From Bacillota bacterium (GTDB lineage Bacteria; Bacillota; Sulfobacillia; Sulfobacillales; JAIMBI01): 64,000 nt of DNA. Positions 18,445 through 27,984 of this stretch are shown here, one piece after another. Where the stretch lies: assembly GCA_021846505.1 (NCBI GenBank), contig JAJZWV010000003.1, positions 1 to 64,000 of the forward strand, given 5' to 3'. The position numbers and the translations under genes are program-made. Under the pieces are notes generated by a model that worked only from the letters and a program-made list of their open reading frames with translations, was not told where the DNA came from and did not search any database. Numbering within the stretch: position 1 is the first letter of the stretch; each line of letters starts with the position of its first letter.

Positions 18445-18894
18445 TCAATAAAACAGCGCGACCACCGCAATGCCCCACAGCACGCCGACCAGCACTTCCC
18501 AAAATGTGTGGCCCACCAGCTCGGGCAGGCGCTCCGGCCGCCTCGGAAGGACGGCCCCCTCTTCCTGAAGCCGGTTCAAAAATTGGCCCTGCTGCCCCAC
18601 CGCATGCCGGATGCCCATCGCGTCGTACAGCACAATTAACGCAAACACGGCGGCGATGGCAAACAAGCCAGAGTCAAACCCGTGCTGATAGCCAAGGGCG
18701 GTGGCCAGCGCCGTGACCATCGCCGAATGGGAGCTGGGAAGGCCTCCCGCTCCCCAGGCTCGCGACCAGTCCAGGTGCCCGGTGCTGACCAAGTGCGTCA
18801 CCACCTTCAGCAGCTGCGCCGACACCGACGCCCCCACCGCCAGCACCAGCATGCGGTTTTCGTGCAGCAGGGCCTGTATGATTTGACTAGTCAG
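18445..18894 (-). CDS. Divergent PAP2 family membrane protein (YuiD-like)
   Basis: A small integral membrane protein (DUF212, acid phosphatase/vanadium haloperoxidase-related) of unknown substrate. Family signatures AQLLKVVTHLV, GGLPSSHSAMVTALATALG and DAMGIRHAVGQQ are present, with four hydrophobic segments. The first ATG, at 18852, would remove the conserved N-terminal helix. An in-frame CTG at 18894 lies 8 nt after a perfect AGGAGG inside the recN 3' end and gives the usual 149-residue length, so I prefer it. It overlaps recN by 8 nt. Confidence 0.8.
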   Translation of the reverse strand: MTSQIIQALLHENRMLVLAVGASVSAQLLKVVTHLVSTGHLDWSRAWGAGGLPSSHSAMVTALATALGYQHGFDSGLFAIAAVFALIVLYDAMGIRHAVGQQGQFLNRLQEEGAVLPRRPERLPELVGHTFWEVLVGVLWGIAVVALFY

Positions 18895-20554
18895 CCGTGC
18901 CGCCTCCTGTCAGCGCCAGCAGGTCTTCGGCATGCCGCCGCGCCACGTCCGTGGCGGACCCGCTCAGCATCCGCGCAATTTCGTCCACCCGATCGCGGCC
19001 CGCGATCCTCACCAGCGTGGACCCCCCCCCGTCGCCATCCACATCAACGTCCCGCTTCACAATGCGCCAGTGGCAGTCGGCGCGCGCGGCCACCAGCGCC
19101 TGGTGGCTCACCACGACGACTTGCTGGCGGTGCCCCAGCTCTTCCAGCACACCGGCGACCCGCGCCGCCGCGTGGCCCCCCAAGCCTTGGTCCAGCTCGT
19201 CGAACACCAGCGGGCCGGCCGTGCCTTTTACCAAGTTGAGCGCCAGCAGCACGCGGGCCCGCTCACCACCGGATGCCACCCGGTGCAGGGGCCGCGGGTC
19301 CTGCCCGGGGTTGGCCGAAAACCGCCACGCGACCACGTCTGTGCCATTCGCACTCAGCGGCCCGGGCTGGATGGCAAATTCAAACACCGCCCCTGGCAGA
19401 TCCAGGTCGGGCAGCGCCGCCGAGACGGCCGCAGCCGCATCGGCCGCTTGAGCTTGGCGAGCCGCGGACAGGCGAGCCGCCGCTGCCTGGCACTGGGCGG
19501 TCGCCGCTTCAATCCGCTCATCCAGCCGGCTCAGCCGAAACTCCACCTCGTCCAGCGCCGCCAGCTGCTCCTGGCGCTCAGCCAGCAGCCGCACCAGCCC
19601 CTCCAGGTCGGTGTCGTACCTCCGGCGGGCGCGGGCCAGTCTGTCTAGCCGCTCCACCCATGCGGCGGCTTCGCCTGCATCTTGATCGACGTCCGCCGCC
19701 CGCTGATACACTTCATGGCGCACCTCGCCCACCGTGGCCTGTGCGTCCCGCAGCAGCTCCAGCGCCGACCCCGCCGGGGGATCCAGCTCCACAGCCCCCG
19801 ACACCAGGCGCTCCGCCGCTGCCAGAGCGGCCCCGGCCCGCTCCACCTCGTCCAGCGCTCCCTGATAGGCGCCGGCCAGCTGCACGCCCGCCCGCGCCCG
19901 CGCCACCCGCTCGGCCAGCCGCGCGTCGGCGGCGGGGTCAATGGCCAGGGCGGACAGGGTAGCGACATCGTCCTGCCACTCGCGGCGCGATGCCTCCTGA
20001 CCGCGCAGAGCAGCCAGCGCCTCGCGGTCTCGCATCAGCACCGCCCGCTCCGCCCAGGCGTCCGCGACGCATTGTTTCAGCGCCGCATCGACCCACTCGT
20101 CCAGCCAGATGCGCGCATAGCCAGGCTCCCCGAGGCGCTGGTGCTCGTGTTGGCCGGACAAGTCCACGAGGCCCGCGAGAGCGGCGCGGGCTTGGCCAAC
20201 CGGCACCGCCTGACCCTGGACGCGCAGCACGCCCTTGCCGTCCCGCCCCCACTCGCGCTGAATGAGGAGCACGTCGTCCGCCGCCACGCCGAGATTCGCC
20301 AGTGCTGTCCACACCGGATCGTCCGGAAGCACCTCGACCGCCAGCCGCACGCGGGCACGCGGCGCCCACGGACCTACGGTGTCGGCTTGCGCCCGCGACC
20401 CAAAAGCGGTGTCCAGCGCGCTCACCAACAGCGATTTGCCTGCCCCTGACTCTCCCGTCACCGCATTAAAGCCGGGCGTCAGCTCCACCTGCGCCGACCG
20501 GATGATCCCAAAGTTTTCAATGGCCAGCTCGCGAATCCACGTGCCCCCGCTCAT
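18887..20554 (-). CDS. recN: DNA repair protein RecN
   Basis: SMC-like ATPase that acts at DNA double-strand breaks. The 555-residue chain has Walker A GESGAGKS (34-41), a long coiled-coil middle rich in Ala/Glu/Arg, the ABC signature VASGGERARVLLAL, Walker B LVFDELDQGLGG and the H-loop VVSHQALVAA. The ATG at 20554 overlaps the nadK stop (ATGA). In Bacillus argR precedes recN; here nadK takes that place. Confidence 0.95.
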   Translation of the reverse strand: MSGGTWIRELAIENFGIIRSAQVELTPGFNAVTGESGAGKSLLVSALDTAFGSRAQADTVGPWAPRARVRLAVEVLPDDPVWTALANLGVAADDVLLIQREWGRDGKGVLRVQGQAVPVGQARAALAGLVDLSGQHEHQRLGEPGYARIWLDEWVDAALKQCVADAWAERAVLMRDREALAALRGQEASRREWQDDVATLSALAIDPAADARLAERVARARAGVQLAGAYQGALDEVERAGAALAAAERLVSGAVELDPPAGSALELLRDAQATVGEVRHEVYQRAADVDQDAGEAAAWVERLDRLARARRRYDTDLEGLVRLLAERQEQLAALDEVEFRLSRLDERIEAATAQCQAAAARLSAARQAQAADAAAAVSAALPDLDLPGAVFEFAIQPGPLSANGTDVVAWRFSANPGQDPRPLHRVASGGERARVLLALNLVKGTAGPLVFDELDQGLGGHAAARVAGVLEELGHRQQVVVVSHQALVAARADCHWRIVKRDVDVDGDGGGSTLVRIAGRDRVDEIARMLSGSATDVARRHAEDLLALTGGGTAD

Positions 20555-21402
20555 GACCTGCCCTTTTGCCATCCACGCAGGACGTGGTAAAAATTCCAGC
20601 CCGGCCGGCGCATGAGGGTCACCGCCACGGCCGCGCGCTGCACCGCCACCTCGTCGCCATCCTCCAGCTGGAATCCCTCCTGGCCATCGACCGTCAGCAG
20701 CGTGTCACGGTGCTCGGTGCGGACCCGCAGCTGCACCGTCGAGCTGTCTCCAATTACGACGGACCGGTCGAAGAAGCTGTGGGGGCAAATCGGCGTCAGC
20801 AGCACCACCTCGAGATTGGGATTCACCACCGGCCCCCCCGCCGACAGCGAATAGGCGGTGGACCCGGTGGGGGTGGACACGATCAAGCCGTCTCCCCGGT
20901 ACGTGGTCACGAACGACCCGTCCACGTAGGCTTCCAAGTCAACTAGGCGGGCAAAGGGGCCTTTGGTCACCACAACGTCGTTCAAGGCTTGAAAGCGCGC
21001 CACCTCCTGGCCGTGCCGCCGCACGGCGGCGGCCAGCATCATGCGCTCGTCCCCCACAAATCGGCCTTCCAAAAATTCTGCGAGGGCGGCGTAGACGTCT
21101 GGCACCTCTACTTCCGTCAGGAAGCCCAGGTGACCCAAGTTGACGCCCAACAGGGGGCGGCCGTGCCCCGACAGGTCCTTCGCGGCTCGCAGCAGCGTTC
21201 CGTCACCGCCCAGGACCACCACAAACTCCGCGGCGCCCCACTCCCCCAGGGGCCGGCAAGCCAAGCCGGCGCTGGCCCACTCCCCGAGCTCTGCGGGGCA
21301 CCACGACTCCACGCCGCGCGCGTAGAGCCACCGCGACAAGTCGCGAACCAAGCCGCGCACCTGCTCCTTTTCGGGATTGGGCCAGAGCCCCACCACCCTC
21401 AC
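20551..21402 (-). CDS. nadK: NAD kinase
   Basis: Phosphorylates NAD to NADP in the cytoplasm. The 283-residue protein has the GGDGTLLRA substrate/ATP motif, NLGHLGFLTE, the NDVVV motif, and TPTGSTAYSLSAGGP of the C-terminal beta domain. The GTG at 21402 overlaps the tlyA stop (GTGA) and gives the normal N-terminus VRVVGLWPNPEK; longer readings add low-complexity sequence. It sits between tlyA and recN, an order common outside Bacillus in Clostridia. Confidence 0.95.
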   Translation of the reverse strand: MRVVGLWPNPEKEQVRGLVRDLSRWLYARGVESWCPAELGEWASAGLACRPLGEWGAAEFVVVLGGDGTLLRAAKDLSGHGRPLLGVNLGHLGFLTEVEVPDVYAALAEFLEGRFVGDERMMLAAAVRRHGQEVARFQALNDVVVTKGPFARLVDLEAYVDGSFVTTYRGDGLIVSTPTGSTAYSLSAGGPVVNPNLEVVLLTPICPHSFFDRSVVIGDSSTVQLRVRTEHRDTLLTVDGQEGFQLEDGDEVAVQRAAVAVTLMRRPGWNFYHVLRGWQKGRS

Positions 21403-22256
21403 CGGCTCACCCCGTCGCGGGGCCCGTACGCCTCGGCCAGCACATCCTCTACTAAGGCCGCTGGGCGGCCCCCGGGGGCCGCCGGCAGGCGGGCAAGGCG
21501 CAGCCAAAATTCGCGATTGCCTTCACGCCCCGGGACGGGGCACAGCATCACATCCGTCCAGGCCCACCCCCAGGCGGCTACTGCACCGTGATAGCGCCGC
21601 AGCACGTCGCCCACCGCCTCCCGCTCTCTCACCACGCCGCCTTTGCCCACGTGCCCGGGGCCCACCTCAAACTGGGGCTTCAGCAGCGCCAGCGCCAGCC
21701 CCCCAGGCTGGACCACGCCCGCCACGGGCACGAGCACCCGATCTAATCCAATGAACGAAACATCGATCGAAGCTGCCTCCAGTGGCTCCCAGGCGACGGC
21801 GGGCGCTGCGCGATCCGCACTCGCCAGCACCGCCGGCGCCAAATCGCGCGCGTTCACCCCATCCGCGACGGCCACCCGGGGATCTTTCGCCAGCCAGGGC
21901 CGCAACTGCCCGTGGCCGACGTCCACGGCATAAACTCGCTCCGCTCCATGCTGGAGCCAGGTTTCCGTGAATCCGCCCGTCGACGCACCGATATCGGCGA
22001 CCCGCCACCCCGTGGGATCCACGCCCCAGCGATCAATCGCTGCCTCCAGTTTGCCCGCGCCGCGACTCGCCCGCACCTCGGCTCCCGGGACCAGCGCCAG
22101 GCGGGTGCTCGCAGGCACCAGGCGACCCGGCCGCCGCACAATCACTTGGCCCACCTGCACTTGGCCGGCGCGGATGGCCTCTTGCGCGCTGGATCGAGTG
22201 GGAAACCAGCCCTGCCGCATGACGGCCTGGTCCAGCCGCTCGCCGGGACGATCCAC
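21399..22256 (-). CDS. tlyA: TlyA family rRNA 2'-O-methyltransferase
   Basis: A 285-residue protein with an N-terminal S4 RNA-binding domain (ERLDQAVMRQG...SSAQEAIRAGQVQV) and a FtsJ-like SAM-dependent methyltransferase domain (VADIGASTGGFTETWLQHGA). In other bacteria TlyA makes 2'-O-methylcytidine in 16S and/or 23S rRNA. The catalytic KDKE-type residues are spread and I did not verify all. The GTG start directly abuts the dxs stop. Also annotated as hemolysin A, a misnomer. Confidence 0.92.
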   Translation of the reverse strand: MDRPGERLDQAVMRQGWFPTRSSAQEAIRAGQVQVGQVIVRRPGRLVPASTRLALVPGAEVRASRGAGKLEAAIDRWGVDPTGWRVADIGASTGGFTETWLQHGAERVYAVDVGHGQLRPWLAKDPRVAVADGVNARDLAPAVLASADRAAPAVAWEPLEAASIDVSFIGLDRVLVPVAGVVQPGGLALALLKPQFEVGPGHVGKGGVVREREAVGDVLRRYHGAVAAWGWAWTDVMLCPVPGREGNREFWLRLARLPAAPGGRPAALVEDVLAEAYGPRDGVSR

Positions 22257-24188
22257 CTAGGCTCGGCGCCGGGCGGGCTCAAGCCAGCTGGCCACCCGGG
22301 CGGCCACGCCCTCAGCGGTCAATCCGTACAGCGCCAAAAAATGCTCCACAGGGCCATGGTCGACAAACGTGTCGGGCAGAGCCAAGACCCGAATCGGGGT
22401 GTGAGTGCCCGTGCGCTCCGCCCACTCCAGCACGGCGGCCCCGAATCCACCCGCCGCCACATGCTCCTCCAACGTCACTACAATGCGGCTTTCGGCGGCC
22501 GCGCGCGCCAGGATTCCCTCATCCAGCGGCTTGGCAAAGCGCGCACTGGCCACGCCCACGTGGAATCCCCGCCGCGCGAGCTCCTCGGCCGCTGCTAGCG
22601 CGGTGTACACGATGGGGCCAAAGCCCACCAGCGTGGCGTCTTCACCGTGCGCCAGCCACTCGCCCGTGCCCCACGGCACCCCGGTCAGGGGCTCGGTGAG
22701 GGGCACCCCGCGCCCGGCGCCGCGGGGGTACCTGACGGCCACCGGGCCTGGCTGCTGAAACGCGCTGAACAGCAGCTGGCGTGTGTCAGCTTCGTCCTTG
22801 CCCATCGCCACGGACAGGTTGGGAATGGCCCGCAGGTATGCGATGTCGTAGACGCCCTGGTGGGTGGCACCATCGGCGCCGACCAGCCCCGCGCGATCCA
22901 CGCCAAACACCACCGGCAGATTCTGGTGCGCGACGTCGTGGACGACCTGGTCGTACGCCCGCTGCAGAAAGGTGGAGTACACCAAGAACGCCGGCCGCAG
23001 GCCTGAAGCGGCGAGGCCGGCGGCAAACGTGGTGGCGTGCTGCTCCGCGATGCCCACGTCAAACGCACGGTCCGGAAACGCCGCCTGAAAGCGGTCCAGC
23101 CCGGTGGAATCGGGCATCGCGGCCGTGATGGCCACAATCTGGGGATTGGTGTGGGCCATGGCGATCAGCGTATCGGCCACCACCTGGCTGTAGCTGGGGG
23201 CCTGCGTCTTTTTGACAAATTGGCCCGAAACGACGTCAAACGGCCCTGGGCCGTGAAACTTGGCCGGCGCCGCTTCGGCCGGATGGAATCCCTTGCCCTT
23301 CTGCGTGACCACGTGCAGCAGCACTGGCCCGTCCACCTGCGCCGCGCGCTCCAACGTGGGAATCAGCTGGCTCAAGTCATGGCCATCCAGCGGCCCCAAA
23401 TACAAAAATCCTAGCTCTTCAAATACATTGCGGGGCAACACTAAGTGCTTTACCCCGTCCTTCACGCGCTCCGCCACTTTGCGCAACCGCCCACCCACCA
23501 CCGGCAAGCTTTTCAGCAGGACATCCAAGTCCTGCTTGAGGCGCCGATAGGAGGGCCGCACGCGAAGGTCGGTCAAGTACGCAGACAGCGCACCCACGTT
23601 CGGCGCAATGGACATCGAGTTGTCGTTCAAAATGACAATCAGGCGGCGCTGCAGGTGCCCAATTTGGTTGAGTGCCTCCCACGACAGCCCCGCCGTCATG
23701 GCGCCATCGCCAATCAGCGCCACGACGTGGTGCGACTCTCCATGCAAATCTCGCGCCACGGCCATGCCTAGCGCCGCAGACAGTGATGTGGAGGAGTGGC
23801 CCGCCTCCCAGATATCGTAGGGACTCTCGTGGCGCTTCAAAAATCCGCTGGGGCCCTCCAGCTGCCGCAGCTGGTCAAACGCGCCGCGGCGGCCCGTGAC
23901 CAGCTTGTGGCCGTAGGCCTGGTGGCCAATGTCAATCACCAGGCGGTCGTGCGGCGTGTCAAACACGCGGTGCGCCGCCAGCAAAACCTCGACGGCCCCT
24001 AAGCTGGCGCCCACGTGGCCGCCGGTGCGCGACGTGGTGTGCAAAATCGCACGGCGCACATCGGCAGCTAGCTGCTGCAGATCGTCAGCGGGCCACGTGC
24101 GAAAATCGGCTGGACTATGGACTCGATCCAGCCAAGGATAGTCGGACCGCCCCTCTCCAGGCACCGTGTTGCCAGGCCCCATCGTCAT
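22257..24188 (-). CDS. dxs: 1-deoxy-D-xylulose-5-phosphate synthase
   Basis: First enzyme of the MEP isoprenoid pathway; condenses pyruvate and glyceraldehyde-3-phosphate with thiamine diphosphate. The 643-residue transketolase-type protein has the cofactor motif IGDGAMTAGLSWEALNQIG...NDNSMS, the GHxxY-type block IDIGHQAYGHKL, and the pyrimidine-domain FDVGIAEQHA. AGGAGG lies 6 nt before the ATG at 24188. The downstream prenyl transferase gene ispA lies just upstream, so isoprenoid supply genes are grouped here. Confidence 0.97.
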   Translation of the reverse strand: MTMGPGNTVPGEGRSDYPWLDRVHSPADFRTWPADDLQQLAADVRRAILHTTSRTGGHVGASLGAVEVLLAAHRVFDTPHDRLVIDIGHQAYGHKLVTGRRGAFDQLRQLEGPSGFLKRHESPYDIWEAGHSSTSLSAALGMAVARDLHGESHHVVALIGDGAMTAGLSWEALNQIGHLQRRLIVILNDNSMSIAPNVGALSAYLTDLRVRPSYRRLKQDLDVLLKSLPVVGGRLRKVAERVKDGVKHLVLPRNVFEELGFLYLGPLDGHDLSQLIPTLERAAQVDGPVLLHVVTQKGKGFHPAEAAPAKFHGPGPFDVVSGQFVKKTQAPSYSQVVADTLIAMAHTNPQIVAITAAMPDSTGLDRFQAAFPDRAFDVGIAEQHATTFAAGLAASGLRPAFLVYSTFLQRAYDQVVHDVAHQNLPVVFGVDRAGLVGADGATHQGVYDIAYLRAIPNLSVAMGKDEADTRQLLFSAFQQPGPVAVRYPRGAGRGVPLTEPLTGVPWGTGEWLAHGEDATLVGFGPIVYTALAAAEELARRGFHVGVASARFAKPLDEGILARAAAESRIVVTLEEHVAAGGFGAAVLEWAERTGTHTPIRVLALPDTFVDHGPVEHFLALYGLTAEGVAARVASWLEPARRRA

Positions 24189-24220
24189 GGCATGCCTCCT
24201 CCCGCAGGTCTCCGCCGCGG

Positions 24221-25093
24221 CTAATGATCCCGCTCCACCACAAAAGCGGCCAGCGCGTGCAGGGCATCGGCTGAGGCCCCCTGCACCTCGGCCTGTGCCG
24301 CCGCCAGGAGGTCTCGGGCTCTCGCCTGCGCTCCGGCCACGCCGTACACTGACACGAAGGTGGTTTTGCCCTGCCGCTCGTCGCGGCCTGTTGCCTTGCC
24401 CATCAAGGCCTGGCTTCCAGCCACGTCTAAAATATCATCGGTGATTTGAAAAGCCAAGCCGACCGCTTCGCCGAAGCGCCGCAGCGGCGCGACCGCGTCG
24501 TCCCGCCCCGCCAGCACGGCCGGCAGCACGGCGGCCGCCGTAATCAGGGCCCCGGTCTTGTCCTGGTGGAGCGCTAGAAGATCGTCCCCGCTCCGCACCC
24601 CTCCCGTGGGCGGCCTGAGGTCCCGCACCTGGCCACCCACCAACCCCTGCGGCCCGACAGCCTCCGCCACCAGCCGGATGGCCTCAAGCACCCGCGCAGG
24701 AGCGGCCCGGCACTCGGCCAGCAAGCCAAACGCCATGGGCTGGAGCGCATCACCGGCCAGGATGGCTAGGTCCTCCGACATCGCGCGGTGCAGCGTGGGC
24801 CGACCGCGGCGCATGTCGTCATCGTCCATCGCGGGCAAGTCATCGTGAATTAGCGAGTAGGTGTGGATAAACTCCAGCGCGAGCGCGGCGGGCAGCACGT
24901 CGGGCTCGGGCCTCCCCAGCCACCGCGCTGCGGCCAGCACCAGCGCCGGGCGAAACCGCTTGCCGGGCGCCAGCAGGGCATAGCGGAGCGCTTCGTACAG
25001 CGGACGCGGCTCAGCCGCCGCTGAGGGGATCCGCCCGTCCAACTCGGCGTCCACCAGCGCCCGCACGCGCTCCAGCCACTCCGGGCCGGTCAC
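24221..25093 (-). CDS. ispA: Polyprenyl diphosphate synthase (farnesyl type, IspA)
   Basis: Condenses DMAPP/GPP with IPP to short prenyl diphosphates. The 290-residue all-helical protein has the first aspartate-rich motif HDDLPAMDDDD, with the two-residue insertion typical of bacterial farnesyl diphosphate synthases, and the second motif DDILD in FQITDDILDVAG. GxRFRPALV-like GKRFRPALVLAA starts the core. The GTG start overlaps xseB by 4 nt. Chain length (farnesyl or geranylgeranyl) is judged from the motif only. Confidence 0.92.
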   Translation of the reverse strand: MTGPEWLERVRALVDAELDGRIPSAAAEPRPLYEALRYALLAPGKRFRPALVLAAARWLGRPEPDVLPAALALEFIHTYSLIHDDLPAMDDDDMRRGRPTLHRAMSEDLAILAGDALQPMAFGLLAECRAAPARVLEAIRLVAEAVGPQGLVGGQVRDLRPPTGGVRSGDDLLALHQDKTGALITAAAVLPAVLAGRDDAVAPLRRFGEAVGLAFQITDDILDVAGSQALMGKATGRDERQGKTTFVSVYGVAGAQARARDLLAAAQAEVQGASADALHALAAFVVERDH

Positions 25094-25344
25094 GCCTCGG
25101 CCTCACCAGACTCGGGCAGCCATTCCACGGCGGCCTCCGCGCCTCCGCCGACGCCGTTGACCGCAGCTTCCGCGGCATCCAGCAGCCGCTGCGCCTCGGC
25201 GGATAAGGCGCGGCCCTCTTGAAACAACGCGACCGCTTCCTCCAGCGATGTCCCCCCGCTCTCCAGCCGCTTGACAATTTGCTCCAGCCGAGCCACCAGC
25301 GCCTCAAAGCGCCCCGGCTGCACCCTCGCCTCCTCAGCGCTCAT
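25090..25344 (-). CDS. xseB: Exodeoxyribonuclease VII small subunit
   Basis: An 84-residue helical protein that with XseA forms the single-strand-specific exonuclease VII. It has the family pattern FEALVARLEQIVKRLESGGTSLEEAVALFQEGRAL. AGGAG lies about 10 nt before the ATG at 25344; a reading nine codons longer is possible but lacks a site. It sits between xseA and ispA with a GTGA overlap to ispA, the usual Firmicute order. Confidence 0.93.
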   Translation of the reverse strand: MSAEEARVQPGRFEALVARLEQIVKRLESGGTSLEEAVALFQEGRALSAEAQRLLDAAEAAVNGVGGGAEAAVEWLPESGEAEA

Positions 25345-25392
25345 GGCGTCGTCTCCTCTCACTGCATGCATCGCTCCTGTGGCCCGAGACAG

Positions 25393-26601
25393 CTAGTCGC
25401 TCGCCTCTGGCGCATCAGCCGTGACCGCCCACCGGCCGTCCCGCCACCGCACCGCGAGCCTCTGGCCCGGCCGAATCGCCGCCGCCGTTACGGGATGCCC
25501 AGCCTGGTCGGCCACTAGGGCAAACCCACGCGACAGGACGGCGACGGGATCCAGCCCCGCCAAGAGACTGGCCAGCTCCGCGAGGCGCCGCGATCGCACC
25601 GCCAGCACACGGCGGAACCGGTCCTCGGCTCGGTCGGCCCACCGGTCCAGGGCGACTCGCCGCTCGGCCAGCAGGCGCTCGGGACTTTTCAAGATGCCTC
25701 GCTCCACATAGCCGGCCAGATGCCGACGGTGCTCCGCCAAGCGACTGGCCAGCCGTCGGGTGGCCCGCTGCTCTAGGGACTCCACTTGCCAGGCCAGCTG
25801 GGTGCGCTCTGGCACCGCCAGCTCGGCCGCCGCTGACGGGGTCGGCGCCCGCACATCCGACACTAGGTCCACCAGCGTGGTGTCAATCTCATGGCCCACG
25901 GCCGACACTACCGGCCGAGGGCAGGCAAACACGGCCCGGACCACGCGCTCGTCGCTGAAGGCCGCTAAGTCCTCGCTCGAGCCGCCGCCCCGCGCCACGA
26001 TCACCACGTCCACGCCGGGCCGGCGCGCCACCCGCGCCACAGCCGCGGCAATGCTGGCCGGAGCCGCCTCCCCCTGCACCGCCGTCGGCGCCACCACCAG
26101 CCGCAAGCCGGGAAATCGGCGGTGCGCCACGGTAACGATGTCGTGCACCGCAGCTCCGCTCCGGCTGGTGACCACGCCCACCGCGCGGGGCAACAGCGGC
26201 AGCGCCCGCTTAGGGCGCGACAGCAGCCCCTCTGCGCGCAGCCGCGCCACTAGCGCTTCCAGCGCCTTTTTTTCGGCCCCGGCGCCCAAGGGCTCCATCT
26301 GCTTCACATACAGCTGCACCGACCCCTGGGGGCGGTACACCCGCACTTGCCCCAACAGGGCCACCTGCTGGCCGACCTGGGGCTGAAACGCGAGCGTTTG
26401 GGCGTCTTGCCGAAACATGACCGCCTTTAAGCGGCTGCCGGCATCGCCCACTGTCAGATACCAGTGGCCCGACGCGGCATAGTGCTTCGCATCCACGAGT
26501 TCCCCCGCCACCCACACCATCTGCAGGGCCGGCGCCTGCTCCACCACCTGAGCCAGCTCTCCTACCAGCTGGCTCACGGTGAGCAGGCTACGCTCCCACA
26601 T
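25393..26601 (-). CDS. xseA: Exodeoxyribonuclease VII large subunit
   Basis: Catalytic subunit of exonuclease VII, which degrades single-stranded DNA. The 402-residue protein begins with an OB-fold (VSQLVGELAQVVEQAPALQMVWVAGEL, FRQDAQTL) and continues with the catalytic domain: GVVTSRSGAAVHDI, VVIVARGGGSSEDLAAF, VSAVGHEIDTTLVDLVSDVRAPTPSAAAEL. A coiled coil rich in Arg follows. The start lies 14 nt inside the folD end, so the two are coupled. Confidence 0.96.
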   Translation of the reverse strand: MWERSLLTVSQLVGELAQVVEQAPALQMVWVAGELVDAKHYAASGHWYLTVGDAGSRLKAVMFRQDAQTLAFQPQVGQQVALLGQVRVYRPQGSVQLYVKQMEPLGAGAEKKALEALVARLRAEGLLSRPKRALPLLPRAVGVVTSRSGAAVHDIVTVAHRRFPGLRLVVAPTAVQGEAAPASIAAAVARVARRPGVDVVIVARGGGSSEDLAAFSDERVVRAVFACPRPVVSAVGHEIDTTLVDLVSDVRAPTPSAAAELAVPERTQLAWQVESLEQRATRRLASRLAEHRRHLAGYVERGILKSPERLLAERRVALDRWADRAEDRFRRVLAVRSRRLAELASLLAGLDPVAVLSRGFALVADQAGHPVTAAAIRPGQRLAVRWRDGRWAVTADAPEASD

Positions 26602-27493
26602 GAGTCTCGGCCGCGCGCAGCGTATTGGCCAGCAGCGTGGCCACGGTCATGGGCCCCACCCCGCCCGGCACGGGCGTAAGTGCACTCGCCACCGACGCCA
26701 CCGACGGATCGGCGTCGCCCACCAGCCCCGCAGGCGTGCGTGTGATGCCCACGTCCACCACCACCGCGCCCGGCTTAATCCAATCGGCGCCCAGGATTCC
26801 CGGGCGCCCGACGGCCGAGACCACCAAGTCCGCCTGGCGGGTGTGCTCCCGCGGGTCGGGGCTCTGCCGGTGCAGCACCGTCACCGTGGCGTCCCGCTGC
26901 ATCAGCAGTAGCGACAGGGGCAGCCCCACCAGCACACTGCGGCCCAGCACCACCGCTCGGCGGCCCGCGATGGGAATGGCGTAGTGGTCGAGTAGCGTGA
27001 TCACCCCGGCGGGCGTACAGGGCACCAGCCCAGGCCGTCCACTTATCAGCCGACCCAAGTTGTCGGGGTGCAGCCCGTCCACATCCTTCGCCGAATCAAT
27101 CGCCTGAATGACGCGGGCAGCATCTACCTGCGGCGGCAGCGGCAGCTGCACCAGGATGCCGTGGACCGCCGGGTCCCGATTCAGCGCCCCCACCGATGCC
27201 AGCACGTCAGCCGTCGAGGCCGTCGCGGGGAGGTCCACCTGCACCGAGTGGAAGCCCACCTGCCGACACGCCTTCACCTTTCCGCGGACGTAGGCGGCCG
27301 ACGGCGGATCGCTGCCCACCAGCACCACAGCCAATCCTGGCGCCACCGGTCCCTTCCAGTGCGCTACCGCGTCCGCCACGCGCTGCTTCACCACCGCCGC
27401 CGCTGCGCGGCCATCTAGCCAGCGCACGCTGGGCAGGGCGGCGGGCGGCGCCGCCCCGCCCACACACTCCGGCCGGGTCATCCCATTCGACAT
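26588..27493 (-). CDS. folD: Bifunctional methylene-THF dehydrogenase / cyclohydrolase
   Basis: Interconverts 5,10-methylene-THF and 10-formyl-THF. The 301-residue protein shows the family blocks PPSAAYVRGKVKACRQVG (with the catalytic Lys), HGILVQLPLPPQV, KDVDGLHPDNLG, PCTPAGVI, VVLGRSVLVGLPLSLLL and PVPGGVGPMTVATLL. The ATG at 27493 follows GGAGG by 8 nt. In the conserved SxxVGxP motif, SVLVGLP is seen. It links to the glycine cleavage and glyA genes at the far end of the window by one-carbon flow. Confidence 0.95.
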   Translation of the reverse strand: MSNGMTRPECVGGAAPPAALPSVRWLDGRAAAAVVKQRVADAVAHWKGPVAPGLAVVLVGSDPPSAAYVRGKVKACRQVGFHSVQVDLPATASTADVLASVGALNRDPAVHGILVQLPLPPQVDAARVIQAIDSAKDVDGLHPDNLGRLISGRPGLVPCTPAGVITLLDHYAIPIAGRRAVVLGRSVLVGLPLSLLLMQRDATVTVLHRQSPDPREHTRQADLVVSAVGRPGILGADWIKPGAVVVDVGITRTPAGLVGDADPSVASVASALTPVPGGVGPMTVATLLANTLRAAETHVGA

Positions 27494-27984
27494 CGTGAAA
27501 GCCTCCCGCCTGCGGCCGCGCCATTTCGATTTGCGGACCGCCCCAGCCGCCGGGACAATTCCGATGGGCAGCCATGTCCCCGGGCAACGGCCACCACGCG
27601 GCTGGGTTCTGCACCCGCTGCGAGGCACCACCGCACCGCCGCCAACGCCAGCGCCTCGCCCGCTGCCCTCGCCAGCGCCGGCTCCGGCACGCCCACGGCC
27701 GCGGCCTGGCCGAGAGCCGATGCGGCCGGCAGCAGCCCCAGCGACCACGTGCCCCGCGCCAGCTCCCGGGGCGAGTCTAGCGGGAGCACCAGCCGGTCTG
27801 TCCGCTGGCGGCTTGGGTCCTCGGCCGGCGCCGCAGCCACGGCGCGGGCAACCACTTCCCACCACTGATCCAGGCCGGCGCGCGCTTCCGTCCAGGTGGC
27901 CTCTCCACGGGTGAGCCGCAGCACCAGCGCGTCGTCGTCCACCAGCAATAGCCCGCCGGCCTCGCGGGATTCACGAGCCTCCAT
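27478..27984 (-). CDS. Hypothetical protein between nusB and folD
   Basis: A 168-residue protein I do not recognise. It starts MEARESREAGGLLLVDDDALVLRLTRG, has a central RTDRLVLPLDSPRELARGTW stretch and an Ala-rich helical C-terminus ending in Arg/Gly-rich RLGRSANRNGAAAGGRLSRCR. There is no signal peptide or membrane segment. It overlaps nusB by 14 nt and folD by 16 nt, so it is expressed with them if real. Base composition matches its neighbours. Confidence 0.6.
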   Translation of the reverse strand: MEARESREAGGLLLVDDDALVLRLTRGEATWTEARAGLDQWWEVVARAVAAAPAEDPSRQRTDRLVLPLDSPRELARGTWSLGLLPAASALGQAAAVGVPEPALARAAGEALALAAVRWCLAAGAEPSRVVAVARGHGCPSELSRRLGRSANRNGAAAGGRLSRCRMG